DNA of 64,000 bases. Origin: Methanobrevibacter sp. Lineage in GTDB: Archaea; Methanobacteriota; Methanobacteria; Methanobacteriales; Methanobacteriaceae. Location: the NCBI RefSeq assembly GCF_015062935.1, contig NZ_SUTM01000001.1, positions 62,001 through 126,000 on the forward strand. The letters run 5' to 3'. Positions 19,721 through 27,958 of this stretch are shown here, piece after piece. The notes under the pieces are model-generated. The model did no database searches. It was not told the origin of the DNA and worked only from the letters and a program-made list of their open reading frames with translations. Made by a program: the position numbers and the translations under genes. Within the stretch, counting starts at the first letter, position 1. Each line of letters begins with the position of its first letter.

Positions 19721-20647
19721 ATGTTAACTAAAGGAAACAATGCTAAAGTTCAGGATGAAGTGATGGCACAGATTGTTGCAGACACTTCAGCCAAATGGAT
19801 GAGATTCACAAGACTGATTCCAAAGCAGGAAATTGAAGAGAATTCTCAATATTATACATACATGTCTCAACGTGTTAATATTGATGAGATAATAGCAAAA
19901 GGACAATTGGGTGAGGCAAAAGACGTTGCACCTGGAGCAACACTACAGGAACTTAACGTAAGAAAACCAGTAAGTGATACAGTATCAATCGATACAATCG
20001 GTGGTGTTTTGAACGTGTCCGCACAGATGCTTGACTCCAACTTGATTTCCGTAAATGATATGCTTCAGGATGTTGGAATATTGATTGGCAGAAGTATTGA
20101 GCAGGCTGCAATCAACATGATTTTAAACAACCCTAAAGTAGCAACATATAATTATACTTCAGGCGATGACAGCGGAGTTACAATCCTTAAAGCTCAGGAG
20201 AAGTTCAAGGAATCAGCAGGAAGCTTCTGTAACCTAAACAGTATGGCAGTTAATTACAAGTCATTGACTACATTAAAGTCTGACATGTTTGCTTCAAATA
20301 GGCAGGTGGAGCCGGTTGAGGAGATAAGGTCATATTACGGTATTGACAATATTGACTTGTTGGGTACTGCCGTTTGTGATGGTGGATCTGAAATTGCCGA
20401 GAAGACCTACATCGGTATGGACTATCAAAACCCTGGAATGAAACTTCTCTATTCGAAAATCAGTGGAACAACCGTTGCACCTCTTGGTCCTGATGGGGAC
20501 GTGTATGATTTCTATCCTTTGATTGAGTTCATGCGCAAGGATATCAGAGATGAACTTCCGATGTATACAAAGCTATTCATACTTACTTCAGTTGGTGTTT
20601 TGATGAATGCACCTAACAGAATCATCAAAGGTAAGTTCAGGGCTTAA
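19721..20647 (+). CDS. Major capsid protein, paralogue 2
   Basis: This 308-aa protein is colinear with paralogue 1: MLTKGNNAKVQDEVMAQ at the start, the shared LGEAKDVAPGATLQELNVRKPV block, PVEEIRSYYGIDNIDLLGT, then VYDFYPLIEFMRKDIRDELPMYTKLF. ATG 19721 is chosen over an upstream GTG because it matches the start of paralogue 1 and follows GGTGATATTA. Two co-transcribed major capsid paralogues could form a mixed shell or supply hexamer and pentamer subunits separately. Neither copy looks truncated, which argues against a recent dead duplicate. Confidence 0.65.
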   Translation: MLTKGNNAKVQDEVMAQIVADTSAKWMRFTRLIPKQEIEENSQYYTYMSQRVNIDEIIAKGQLGEAKDVAPGATLQELNVRKPVSDTVSIDTIGGVLNVSAQMLDSNLISVNDMLQDVGILIGRSIEQAAINMILNNPKVATYNYTSGDDSGVTILKAQEKFKESAGSFCNLNSMAVNYKSLTTLKSDMFASNRQVEPVEEIRSYYGIDNIDLLGTAVCDGGSEIAEKTYIGMDYQNPGMKLLYSKISGTTVAPLGPDGDVYDFYPLIEFMRKDIRDELPMYTKLFILTSVGVLMNAPNRIIKGKFRA

Positions 20648-20697
20648 AATAGTTGGGATTAACTTCCCATCTAAACTTATTATATGGGGCAATAAAA

Positions 20698-21096
20698 ATG
20701 AAACTGATACTGGACAGTGAAAATTCACATCCAACAACAATAACAGTTAAAGGAAAGGAAATAACATTGCTTTTAATCGAATCTAGTATACTGATTGATT
20801 CATCTCAAATTGCTAAGATTTTTGATAAAAAAGAAAAGACCGTTGCCACAAAGGTTCAAAAATCTGGATTGGAGAAATACGAAACAGAAAATGTTAAATT
20901 GTTGAAGAGGTATGGCTTGATGCATCTGGATGCTGTTAATCCAAGGCCTTTTTATGATTTAAGGCAGATGTTGGAAGGACCTGCTGAATATTATTTCAAA
21001 CAGATTGATGAAGTTGAATTGATTGAGGTTATTGTACGTGTAGCTATTGGAAAGCATCGTGAATGGATCCATAATGGGAACATTAATAAATTATAA
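20698..21096 (+). CDS. Small prophage protein of unknown function
   Basis: This 132-aa protein starts at ATG 20698, preceded by GGGGC. It contains an HTH-like stretch (IDSSQIAKIFDKKEKTVATKVQKSGLEKY, about residues 33-62) reminiscent of phage anti-repressor or KilA-type DNA-binding proteins, followed by YDLRQMLEGPAEYYFKQIDE. It has no membrane segment. It follows the second capsid gene at 50 nt; a short hairpin TGGGA/TCCCA lies between. A regulator is the best guess. Confidence 0.45.
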   Translation: MKLILDSENSHPTTITVKGKEITLLLIESSILIDSSQIAKIFDKKEKTVATKVQKSGLEKYETENVKLLKRYGLMHLDAVNPRPFYDLRQMLEGPAEYYFKQIDEVELIEVIVRVAIGKHREWIHNGNINKL

Positions 21097-21145
21097 AAAT
21101 TACTATATAATATTAATTTAAAGAACAATTTGGAGGTTTGAAAAA

Positions 21146-22003
21146 ATTAATTTATTAAATGATTTTCATGATATATTAGAAAATAAAGTTAAAGAAATTA
21201 AAGATATTCATGATATTGATTTGAAATTAAATTTAGATAAGAGTGAAGATTATCATGAAAGTTTATTCTATAATTATCTTAATTTTAAAGAAAGGGCATT
21301 ATATAATAAATCTTTTCCAGTTGTTTTTTCAGATGAAATATTGGAAAAAATATATAAAAATAAAATTCCTGATGAATATATAGGTTTTCTTGATGAAGTA
21401 ATCTGTCGCATGGTTAATGGAGAAAACATTGTACCTTATCAAAGCAGAACAATTAACAAAATTGATGATACTCTTTTTAAAAAATTTAATATTAGTCATT
21501 TACACTTAGTAGAATCATCTAATAAACCTTATTATGGTGGGAGTAAATATATATTGCTATATATAGTGTTTAAAGGTAGAATTTACCTTGTTGATGTTTT
21601 AGATTTTCATCCTAAAAAGGACGAATGGGTTGAAAGGGACTATTTTAAAATTGCTGTTAGAAATTGGCCGTTTATATATGAAAGTCGTAGGATTGGGAGT
21701 GAAGTTAATTCTAGTAAAGAATATAACAGGAGCAGTGAGTATGTGGTTTCAGGTTCGGTCATTAAAACTGTAGAAGTTGATGGTAATTTATATATTTCTT
21801 ATAATGTTCCTATGACTAATGGGGTTCATTTAGCTTATGTTAAAATGAGAGATGAGTTACTTTTAAAAATTATGAATCTTGAAAATTTCTTAAATGAACG
21901 TTATGAAAATAATTGCGATTTTTGTTTAAAACAAAAAGATGATGCAATTTTTGTTTGTGAAAAAAATCATGATGAACCTTTATGTTGGGTATGGGATTTG
22001 TAA
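21146..22003 (+). CDS. Uncharacterised protein with HLHL-NWP motif
   Basis: The frame from 21146 gives about 285 aa. The ribosome binding site TGGAGGT (21131-21137) is correctly spaced for the ATT codon at 21146, and the following 25 codons look coding, so an unusual ATT start is likelier than TTG at 21221. The middle contains SHLHLVE, then LLYIVFKGRIYLVDVLDFHPKKDEWVE, then AVRNWP. I have seen this pattern in uncharacterised prokaryotic proteins. The C-terminus has a CDFC/CEKNHDEPLCW cluster with potential metal-binding Cys and His. Function is unknown; its AT content is higher than in the phage genes to the left. Confidence 0.5.
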   Translation: MNLLNDFHDILENKVKEIKDIHDIDLKLNLDKSEDYHESLFYNYLNFKERALYNKSFPVVFSDEILEKIYKNKIPDEYIGFLDEVICRMVNGENIVPYQSRTINKIDDTLFKKFNISHLHLVESSNKPYYGGSKYILLYIVFKGRIYLVDVLDFHPKKDEWVERDYFKIAVRNWPFIYESRRIGSEVNSSKEYNRSSEYVVSGSVIKTVEVDGNLYISYNVPMTNGVHLAYVKMRDELLLKIMNLENFLNERYENNCDFCLKQKDDAIFVCEKNHDEPLCWVWDL

Positions 22004-22188
22004 TTTAATTAATTTATAATTATTCTTTTATTTTTATTGATTAGAAAAGTTTTGCATATAATTCTACTTAGTTATTTGAATAATAGAACTTTTAATTATC
22101 TATGAGTTAATTATATTAAGTATCATATTTTATTTTTTAAGTAAATATTTATTTCAGATGGGGAGTTAAGAGTGTATTTTCATAAATA

Positions 22189-22218
22189 GAAAATATAATT
22201 GCCTTATGGCAATTATAT
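22189..22218 (-). terminator. Hairpin terminator of the 22252 gene
   Basis: A perfect 11-bp stem (22193-22203 with 22208-22218) with a 4-nt loop is followed, on the minus strand, by TTTT. It lies 34 nt past the stop of the minus-strand gene. Confidence 0.6.
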
Positions 22219-22251
22219 AATAAAAAAAGTATTGGATTGCCACTTTTATAT

Positions 22252-22476
22252 TTAGTTAGACCTGTCAAACCTAACAATTTCGAAGTTGACAATTGAATTT
22301 AATCTAACGAAAGATTCTTTTTCACCATATTTTTTAGAGATGAATAAAAACTCGTCTTTTTCTATTAATTCATCGCTTTTTTCAACGTGAATTTTAAAAC
22401 CGCCATGTAAATATAAGTTTATATGGCTGGTCCAGTCACGAGTTAATTCTTCAGAACATACATTTATAATGTTCAT
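22252..22476 (-). CDS. Small protein of unknown function, 74 aa
   Basis: ATG 22476 is preceded by AGAGGT at good spacing; the longer upstream frame lacks such a signal. The 74-aa product (MNIINVCSEELTRDWTSHINLY...) has three predicted beta strands near the C-terminus and no membrane segment or known motif. It is a monocistronic gene with its own terminator and a structured upstream region. Function is not recognised. Confidence 0.5.
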   Translation of the reverse strand: MNIINVCSEELTRDWTSHINLYLHGGFKIHVEKSDELIEKDEFLFISKKYGEKESFVRLNSIVNFEIVRFDRSN

Positions 22477-22982
22477 AAAAATACCTCTGTTGATAATCAA
22501 TTCCCAACACTTATAAACAATGAATTCAAGATATCTTATTAACACTTGCAGTAACTTGATTTTTAGCTATCATATGGTTGGAAATCAATACTCACATTTT
22601 TGTGAGATTTAATTCGAATGTCAGTTTCTGCCCAATTGAATCACAAAGATTCACACCACCATCATATCTCTTTAATTCACACTAAAGAAATATCATCCAA
22701 CCAGATTACCACTACCTCGTCCATGAGCTACCAGCAACCACTTGAGCTTTTAAAAATTAACTTAAATTAACTTTAAGTAATTTAAATTTTAATGAGTATT
22801 TTCAATGAAAATAACACTCATAGAATAATATATATCTCAATATTAATAAAGTTTTAGTTTTTAAATATATAAAGATTTTTTAAATCATTTTTAATAAAAA
22901 TAATACTAAATATAACTTATTTAAATAATGAAATATTTAAGTAGCATTATTATTTTTATTCCAAAAAGAAGAATATTTAATA
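22477..22982. other. Gene-free stretch with clustered hairpins
   Basis: No gene is seen. Positions 22560-22745 are less AT-rich than their surroundings and contain nested complementary segments: an outer 8-bp pair TGGTTGGA (22575-22582) with TCCAACCA (22696-22703), a perfect 6-bp hairpin CTCACA/TGTGAG (22591-22606), and GAATC/GATTC (22638-22652). This may be a small structured RNA on either strand, or a relic of a lost gene. The rest (22750-22980) is AT-rich spacer. Confidence 0.35.
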
Positions 22983-23702
22983 ATGTGGTCATCTATAGAA
23001 ATACATATGAGCATGACAACAATACCATTAAGGGATTTATTTATAGCATTTGCATCAAGCAAACCTACTCATTACAAAGCAATTGCGGGTTTAGTTTTTA
23101 CATCATCAATGAATGTTACTACTATTTCAAAATTAACATTAAATGATTTTTTAAATGCTTGTAATGATTATTTTGATGAGAATGAATCTAAAACACTTAG
23201 TAATCTACTTAAAAAAGATTCGTTGTCAATCATTCCGTCTTGGGATATTAAATATAAAAAACAAATTACATTTAATACTCCTGAAACAAGTTTTTTTATT
23301 TTTACATATTTAAAAGAAAAAAGGATGAATGATTTGGATGATTTAAATCAACCATTATTTAAAACAAATAAAAATAATTTTTTAAATCCAAGTAAGATTT
23401 CTGCATACATAAGTGAGTTTAATAGTGTCTTAAATATGCATCATGAACACTATGAATATACTTTTAAATCTAAAAATTTACTTTATACTTTTAGGCACAT
23501 TTGCAAAAAAAATATTCGGTTGGATAAAAAGTCCCAAGATATGGTAATATCATTGTTCAGTGGTAAAAACAAGCATACATTTGAATTTTATGAATATAAT
23601 CAGTTAAACTTAAAAAATCTCAAAAAAATTTATGTGCATTTAATTCCATTTTTAACAGCAAAAAATTATGATAGTTATGCTCAAAATAGTTATTTTTTTT
23701 AA
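22983..23702 (+). pseudogene. Degenerate tyrosine recombinase fragment
   Basis: This 239-residue frame aligns by eye only with the catalytic half of the recombinases at 10228 and 40861 (PLRDLFIAFASSKPTHYKAIAGLVFTSSM against PTKKIIKDAINITNPIMKAIILFISSSG). The core-binding domain is missing. The first catalytic Arg is replaced (SSMNVTTISKL where homologues have a CARQETL or STRAEAK block). The HxxR box reads LYTFRHI, keeping Arg but losing His; a Tyr remains in FEFYEYN. It is therefore probably inactive. No good ribosome binding site precedes the ATG. It marks a former integration or inversion event next to the capsid module. Confidence 0.6.
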
Positions 23703-24205
23703 CATTGATGGGGTTTTAAAGTTATAATTCAATTGTAGGCTACAACAAAAAACAATTAAAAGTCAAGTGAAATTTGATTATAGAAAAGAAGCATTATTAT
23801 GTAATTTGGTATTATCCTATTAAGAGATGATATTTTTAAAAGAGTAACTTTATTTTTTTGTGAAGGTATCTATTATAATATGTTTTCATAAAATTATGGT
23901 GTCTTAAATGCTTTTTAATTAAAGATTTGGAATAATTTTTTTTACTTTTATTTTTTGTACATTTCACTATTTTTCTGCACATTTTTTAAAAATTTACACT
24001 ATATGTTTTTCCCATATTGTGTGTTCAATTAACTATTATTTCAGTAAATACTTATAAATATGTTTAATTTATTTTAATAATAATATTTAAATATATAATT
24101 GAATAAATATATAATCAACAAGATGAAACTATCTTGTTATGGTAAATTATAATTATTTGGTATAACATAAATAATTTAAACTAGTAAATATATGAGTTGA
24201 TTAAA
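23703..24205. other. Gene-free AT-rich stretch before ImmA-like gene
   Basis: No gene is seen. A 13-bp odd palindrome TTGTAGGCTACAA lies at 23733-23745. Nearer the ImmA-like gene is a tract of TATA-like sequence (24080-24113), followed by the perfect 8-bp inverted repeat at 24117-24138. Confidence 0.4.
24117..24138. promoter_or_regulatory. Inverted repeat, candidate operator
   Basis: AACAAGAT and ATCTTGTT form a perfect 8-bp dyad with a 6-nt centre, directly downstream of a TATA-rich tract and about 70 nt before the ImmA-like gene. Its product has an N-terminal HTH-like region, so autoregulation at this site is plausible. Confidence 0.4.
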
Positions 24206-25360
24206 ATGCCTGAAGCACTTAATGTAAATCCTGCAATGATAAAGTGGGCTAGAGAGGATTCTGGATTTTCATTAGATGAATTGCCAGGTTATCTAAAAGA
24301 TGCTGAAAAATGGGAAACTGGTGAAAAGGTTCCTACATGGACAGATTTAAGAAACATGGCAAAAAAATACAAAAGACCATCATTCTTTTATTTCCTTTCA
24401 AAACCTCCTATTGACAATGATGATTTTATTGAATTTAGATCTGATGAAAAAATAGAAGAGTTTAGCCCTGAATTAAGATTAGAGATTAGAAAAGCGAAAT
24501 CCAGAAGAAATGCATATATCAGAATTCATGAAGATATGGGCATACCGATACCTAACTTCAAAAAACATGTTTGCAATGAGAAAAATCCTATTAAATTAGG
24601 TCAATATATTAGGGAATATCTAAATGTTGATTTCGAAACACAACAAAAATGGATATTAAATAATAATGGAAATCGCGATGGAACTCATAAAAGTTTCCTA
24701 GACCATTGGAAAGAAATTTGTTTTGATTTAGGGATATTAGTATTTGAAACAAATGGGGTCTTAGAATCCGAAATAAGTGGATGTTCAATTTATTATGATT
24801 ATTGTCCAATTATATTGCTTAATGGTAAAAATTATCATAATAGAAGAATTTTCACATTAATGCATGAGTTAGCTCACTTAATACAAGGAACTAGCGCCAT
24901 ATGTGATGTGGATAAGCATAACAAAAAAGAAGCATTTTGCAATAATGTTGCCGCTGAGATACTAATGCCTCATGATACATTTAAAAACCTTCAATTATTC
25001 ACAAAAAATAAACATGAATTAAAAGTCGCTAGACTATCTAATATTTATGGAGTTAGTAAACAAAGTATTGTTTACAAGTTAAATAATAGCGGTTTTATCG
25101 ATGATGGATTAAAAAATGAATGGATTATAAAGCTTGAAAGTGACAATCAAATAATGAGGGAAAAAGATGCTGAAAGGAGAAGGAATAGTGAACCTCATAT
25201 TTCAACAATTTCCATGAAAAGAAAACAGGATGGTACCTCATACACAAGATTAATTTTGGAAGCTTATGATAATGACATAATTACTTCCACCCAGGCAATG
25301 AGATATTTGGATACGTCTTTAGATAAAATAAAAGGTTTGGACTTGGAGATTAGGGGGTAA
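24206..25360 (+). CDS. HTH-ImmA/IrrE-type metallopeptidase
   Basis: This 384-aa protein has an N-terminal XRE-like HTH region (about 5-55, AMIKWAREDSGFSLDELPGYL...VPTWTDLRNMAKKY) and the zinc-peptidase signature HELAH (H220, E221, H224) with the downstream Glu of the AAEILMP helix. These are typical of the COG2856/ImmA-IrrE family. Family members cleave partner repressors or act in type II toxin-antitoxin pairs. The PIN-domain gene starts 6 nt after its stop, which fits the widespread HTH-peptidase plus DUF4411 pair. The ATG at 24206 is used; TTG 24197 is less likely. An operator-like dyad lies upstream. Confidence 0.8.
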   Translation: MPEALNVNPAMIKWAREDSGFSLDELPGYLKDAEKWETGEKVPTWTDLRNMAKKYKRPSFFYFLSKPPIDNDDFIEFRSDEKIEEFSPELRLEIRKAKSRRNAYIRIHEDMGIPIPNFKKHVCNEKNPIKLGQYIREYLNVDFETQQKWILNNNGNRDGTHKSFLDHWKEICFDLGILVFETNGVLESEISGCSIYYDYCPIILLNGKNYHNRRIFTLMHELAHLIQGTSAICDVDKHNKKEAFCNNVAAEILMPHDTFKNLQLFTKNKHELKVARLSNIYGVSKQSIVYKLNNSGFIDDGLKNEWIIKLESDNQIMREKDAERRRNSEPHISTISMKRKQDGTSYTRLILEAYDNDIITSTQAMRYLDTSLDKIKGLDLEIRG

Positions 25361-25366
25361 TGAGTT

Positions 25367-25867
25367 ATGCAATATGTTTTTGACACAAATATTTTAATTG
25401 ACATGCATGAGAATTATTTCCCTACAGTATTCGATACAGTTTGGGATAAAGTAAAGGAATTAATCGATGATGGAACTATGGTTTCCATTACTGAAGTAAA
25501 ATTAGAATTAAAATCCGAACCTATTAAAAATCATTGGTTAAATATCGAATCCCAATGTAATGAAACATTATTTAAGGAATTAATTAATGGTGAAGAAGAA
25601 TGCATCCCATTAATTGAAGGGTTGTCAATTTATAAAGAAGAGTTTCGAAGAAACAGCATTGTCACTTCTCTTGAAAATGAATGGGGAAATTATGCAACTG
25701 TTGTTGCTGATCCATGGCTCATTGCTTATGGTTGGAAAAATGGTGCAGTGGTTGTTACTAATGAAAAACCAACAAAAAAACATAATATTCCACATGTCTG
25801 TGATGAATTGGGAGTGGGGCATGTTAATCTAAGACAGTTTTTTGAAGACAATAATATTAAATTTTAA
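25367..25867 (+). CDS. DUF4411-like PIN-domain protein
   Basis: This 166-aa protein begins MQYVFDTNILID, the first PIN acidic residue (D6). It has ITEVKLEL (second acidic residue), then a NYATVVADPWLIAYGW helix and VVVTNEKPT strand (third and fourth positions) as in DUF4411 PIN nucleases. Such proteins cut RNA. The gene is coupled to the ImmA/IrrE-like gene (GGGGGTAATGAG lies before the ATG). Together they form a candidate toxin-antitoxin or regulatory stress module. Catalytic acidic residues appear intact. Confidence 0.75.
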   Translation: MQYVFDTNILIDMHENYFPTVFDTVWDKVKELIDDGTMVSITEVKLELKSEPIKNHWLNIESQCNETLFKELINGEEECIPLIEGLSIYKEEFRRNSIVTSLENEWGNYATVVADPWLIAYGWKNGAVVVTNEKPTKKHNIPHVCDELGVGHVNLRQFFEDNNIKF

Positions 25868-25886
25868 AGTATGTTCTTTTTTAAAA

Positions 25887-25912
25887 TTAGAAATGAAATA
25901 TTTCATTTCTAA
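25887..25912. terminator. 26-bp perfect palindrome after PIN gene
   Basis: The sequence is its own reverse complement over 26 bp, starting TTAGAAATG and ending CATTTCTAA. It lies 20 nt past the PIN-gene stop. With no loop it can extrude only by opening its centre. It is probably a transcript end; a protein-binding site is the alternative. Confidence 0.45.
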
Positions 25913-26236
25913 AACCTTTAATTATTTATGTTACATTTTCCATGGGCATTATTTTCTGTTTTTTTGATTTGTTAATGCTAGATTATTTCGTTAATTTTAT
26001 ATTTTAATAGTATTAGAACCATAACATTTAAATACAATCATACGAAAAGTATACTTTTCTAATTCATTAATAAAAAATTATTAAAATGTTATATTTAAAT
26101 AGGATTAATTTAATACAATTAAATAAGATTATAATGAATTTGGTACTTATCACTCCATTATATTTTGCAAGGGAGGAGGAACATGTGAAGTAGTTATAAT
26201 TTTGAGATTCAAAAAAAATTTAAAGGGGGTGAAAAA
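25913..26236. other. Gene-free leader of the 69-aa gene
   Basis: No gene longer than a few codons is seen. The 16-bp perfect palindrome GAAAAGTATACTTTTC lies at 26044-26059. A strong ribosome binding site, GGGAGGAGGAAC (26171-26182), is followed at once by ATG-TGA (26183-26188), a start-stop minimal frame, about 50 nt before the next real start. Confidence 0.4.
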
Positions 26237-26446
26237 GTGGATGTAATAACAAAGATTGGAAAAGAAATTTTAAGTAAAAATGAGTTTATTTTTCAATATG
26301 AAACTGGAATCATGGTTATACTAATAAAAAAATATGAGAAACTATTTGATCTAAAAAGAAAAATAATTATTCAACTTTTGGGCAAAGAAGAAGAAATTAT
26401 TTTGGATGATGAGGATGTTCAAGTTATTTTTTTCAAGGAACATTAA
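26237..26446 (+). CDS. Small protein of unknown function, 69 aa
   Basis: A GTG start at 26237 is preceded by AAAGGGGGTGA, a very strong ribosome binding site. The product is a 69-aa mixed alpha/beta, strongly charged peptide (MDVITKIGKEILSKNEFIF...EEEIILDDEDVQVIFFKEH) with no membrane segment or known motif. It has a 5' leader with a palindrome and a start-stop minimal frame. It lies between the toxin-antitoxin-like pair and a long non-coding stretch; it may be part of an accessory module. Function is unknown. Confidence 0.5.
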   Translation: MDVITKIGKEILSKNEFIFQYETGIMVILIKKYEKLFDLKRKIIIQLLGKEEEIILDDEDVQVIFFKEH

Positions 26447-27871
26447 ATTAACTAATAAAACTAATATTTAACCTATAAAATTTTGATTTTATTTTTTTAA
26501 AACTTGTAAAACTTATTTGTTAAAATATCTCATTCATAAAAGATTTGGACTTAGCACTATTTAAAGATAAGTTACCTACTATATTTTATTATGTATGCCC
26601 ACTAAAACCTAAACTCCTTAAAGAATTTCAGAAGTGTTACGGGATTGGTATTCTCTAGATTATAAAATGCATGATGCTTTTTATGACCCTTATGACTTGG
26701 TTATGCCGTTGTCCTGCTCAAGACGCAGTGGTATAAAATTCTTAAACGAGAAGTGCTGTGTCCTGGTGCTGGTCTGCCCTGCATAAAACACACTTTTTAT
26801 TATCCCACTTTTTGGTGTTTTATTTCTTCAACGTTTTTTTTTAATGTTGATCCATTCGTCTTTTGGGGTCATGTTGATTTCTCAAAAAATTAAAAGTCAA
26901 TTTTTATTTTGATAAATATATGAATTGGTATATATCACAGCAGTTAAAAATGCATGTTTCAATTCAAAAACTAATATATACTTGAAAAAATATAATATAG
27001 TCTGTAGAATAATTCAGATTATTTTACATGAAATAATAGAAGAAAAAGAGAACACAGGTAATTTTTCTGGAAGAATATTTTTTTTGATAAATTTTTAGAC
27101 CTCAACAACCTGAAAAAATACTCTCCTAAAAAGATGTGCTTTTTCTCTTTTTACTTCATTCAATCACAAATGTTATTATGGTTTAAAAAAACATTTTTTT
27201 CCATAATAACATCACCCCTTGAATGTTATAGATAGTATTTATCTACAACATTAGAATTTTTGAAAATGACTTCACTTTCGATATTGAATTTGGCGCTTAC
27301 TGTTTTAAAAGATGTATTTTATTTTAAAGTTTATTTTTTAGTAATGGTTTTTAATTTAGCTTTGTTTTTGTTTTTAGATATTGATTTAGAGTCTTGTAAC
27401 CGTTTGGTTACTTTCAAATTTATCCGGTTTAAAAATTAAGGCTTTTAAAATAAGTGCTTTATAATCTGCAATGGTTGATTTGGTTGGATATTTTTCTTTA
27501 AATTGTAAAAAACCAATTTTAAAAGGGATTTTTGAAAAATGATTTTTTTCTGATGTGAATGTAATATTTTTTTATAAGTTAAAAATTGTGCAAATACTTA
27601 GTTTTTAGGTTAAATAGGTTATTTTTTAAATTTTGATGTTTTAATTTATTTAAATAATTTGTGGGTTCTTTTAAAGTCAGATTAAGTGGTGTGGATGAGT
27701 AATGTTCTTTTTTTATAATGTCAATTTAAATTGAATTTTAGAAAACTTTATATTAATAGTTATATAAATAATATATCGATAAAACGATTTAAATTTTATC
27801 AATTAAAATTAATTAAAGTTAATTTTATATACAATAAGTATTACAATTTCTTTAATTAATATTACGAAAAC
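26447..27871. other. Long gene-free stretch with GC-elevated island
   Basis: No intact gene is seen in about 1.4 kb. Positions 26580-26795 are clearly richer in G and C than the flanks, with only stop-broken frames (for example MHDAFYDPYDLVMPL and CCVLVLVCPA on the + strand). This suggests either a relic of an insertion or a structured RNA. A perfect 11-bp hairpin lies at 27171-27181/27201-27211, and an 11-of-12 hairpin at 27223-27251. The remaining sequence is very AT-rich with frequent stops. Confidence 0.4.
27229..27246 (-). repeat. 18-bp inverted repeat, left copy (adhesin upstream)
   Basis: This 18-mer is the exact reverse complement of 27905-27922. Each copy is itself a near-perfect dyad (arms GTAGATA/TATCTA with a 5-nt centre), the architecture of tyrosine-recombinase core sites. 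The pair brackets about 660 bp upstream of the adhesin genes. Confidence 0.55.
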
Positions 27872-27958
27872 AAAAAGAAGCCCGATTCCGGCTTTAAAAA
27901 ATTAGTAGATAAATACTATCTACTTAAAATTTGGATGGTCAATTTCGGGTTCTTTTTT
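27872..27958 (+). ncRNA. Structured leader element upstream of adhesin
   Basis: An outer helix pairs 27872-27885 (AAAAAGAAGCCCGA) with 27945-27958 (TCGGGTTCTTTTTT), with one bulge. It encloses a perfect 8-bp hairpin AGTAGATA/TATCTACT (27904-27911/27917-27924) and a small GCC/GGC stem. A further hairpin CAAGTTT/AAACTTG follows (27979-28001). It may be an mRNA leader regulating the adhesin at 28032, a terminator for incoming transcription, or a mobile-element end. The role is undetermined. Confidence 0.4.
27905..27922 (+). repeat. 18-bp inverted repeat, right copy
   Basis: GTAGATAAATACTATCTA is the partner of 27229-27246 in opposite orientation and forms the inner hairpin of the structured leader. 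Inversion between the two would reverse the DNA directly upstream of the adhesin gene. Confidence 0.55.

Noticed and set aside
22928-23146. 72-codon frame overlapping the recombinase fragment
   Set aside because: It lies in a different frame from the recombinase homology and shows low-complexity Ile/Tyr/Asn composition.
26580-26795. Calling the GC-elevated island a transposase gene
   Set aside because: No frame stays open for more than about 45 codons and no transposase motif or terminal repeats could be identified, so it is left as unexplained.
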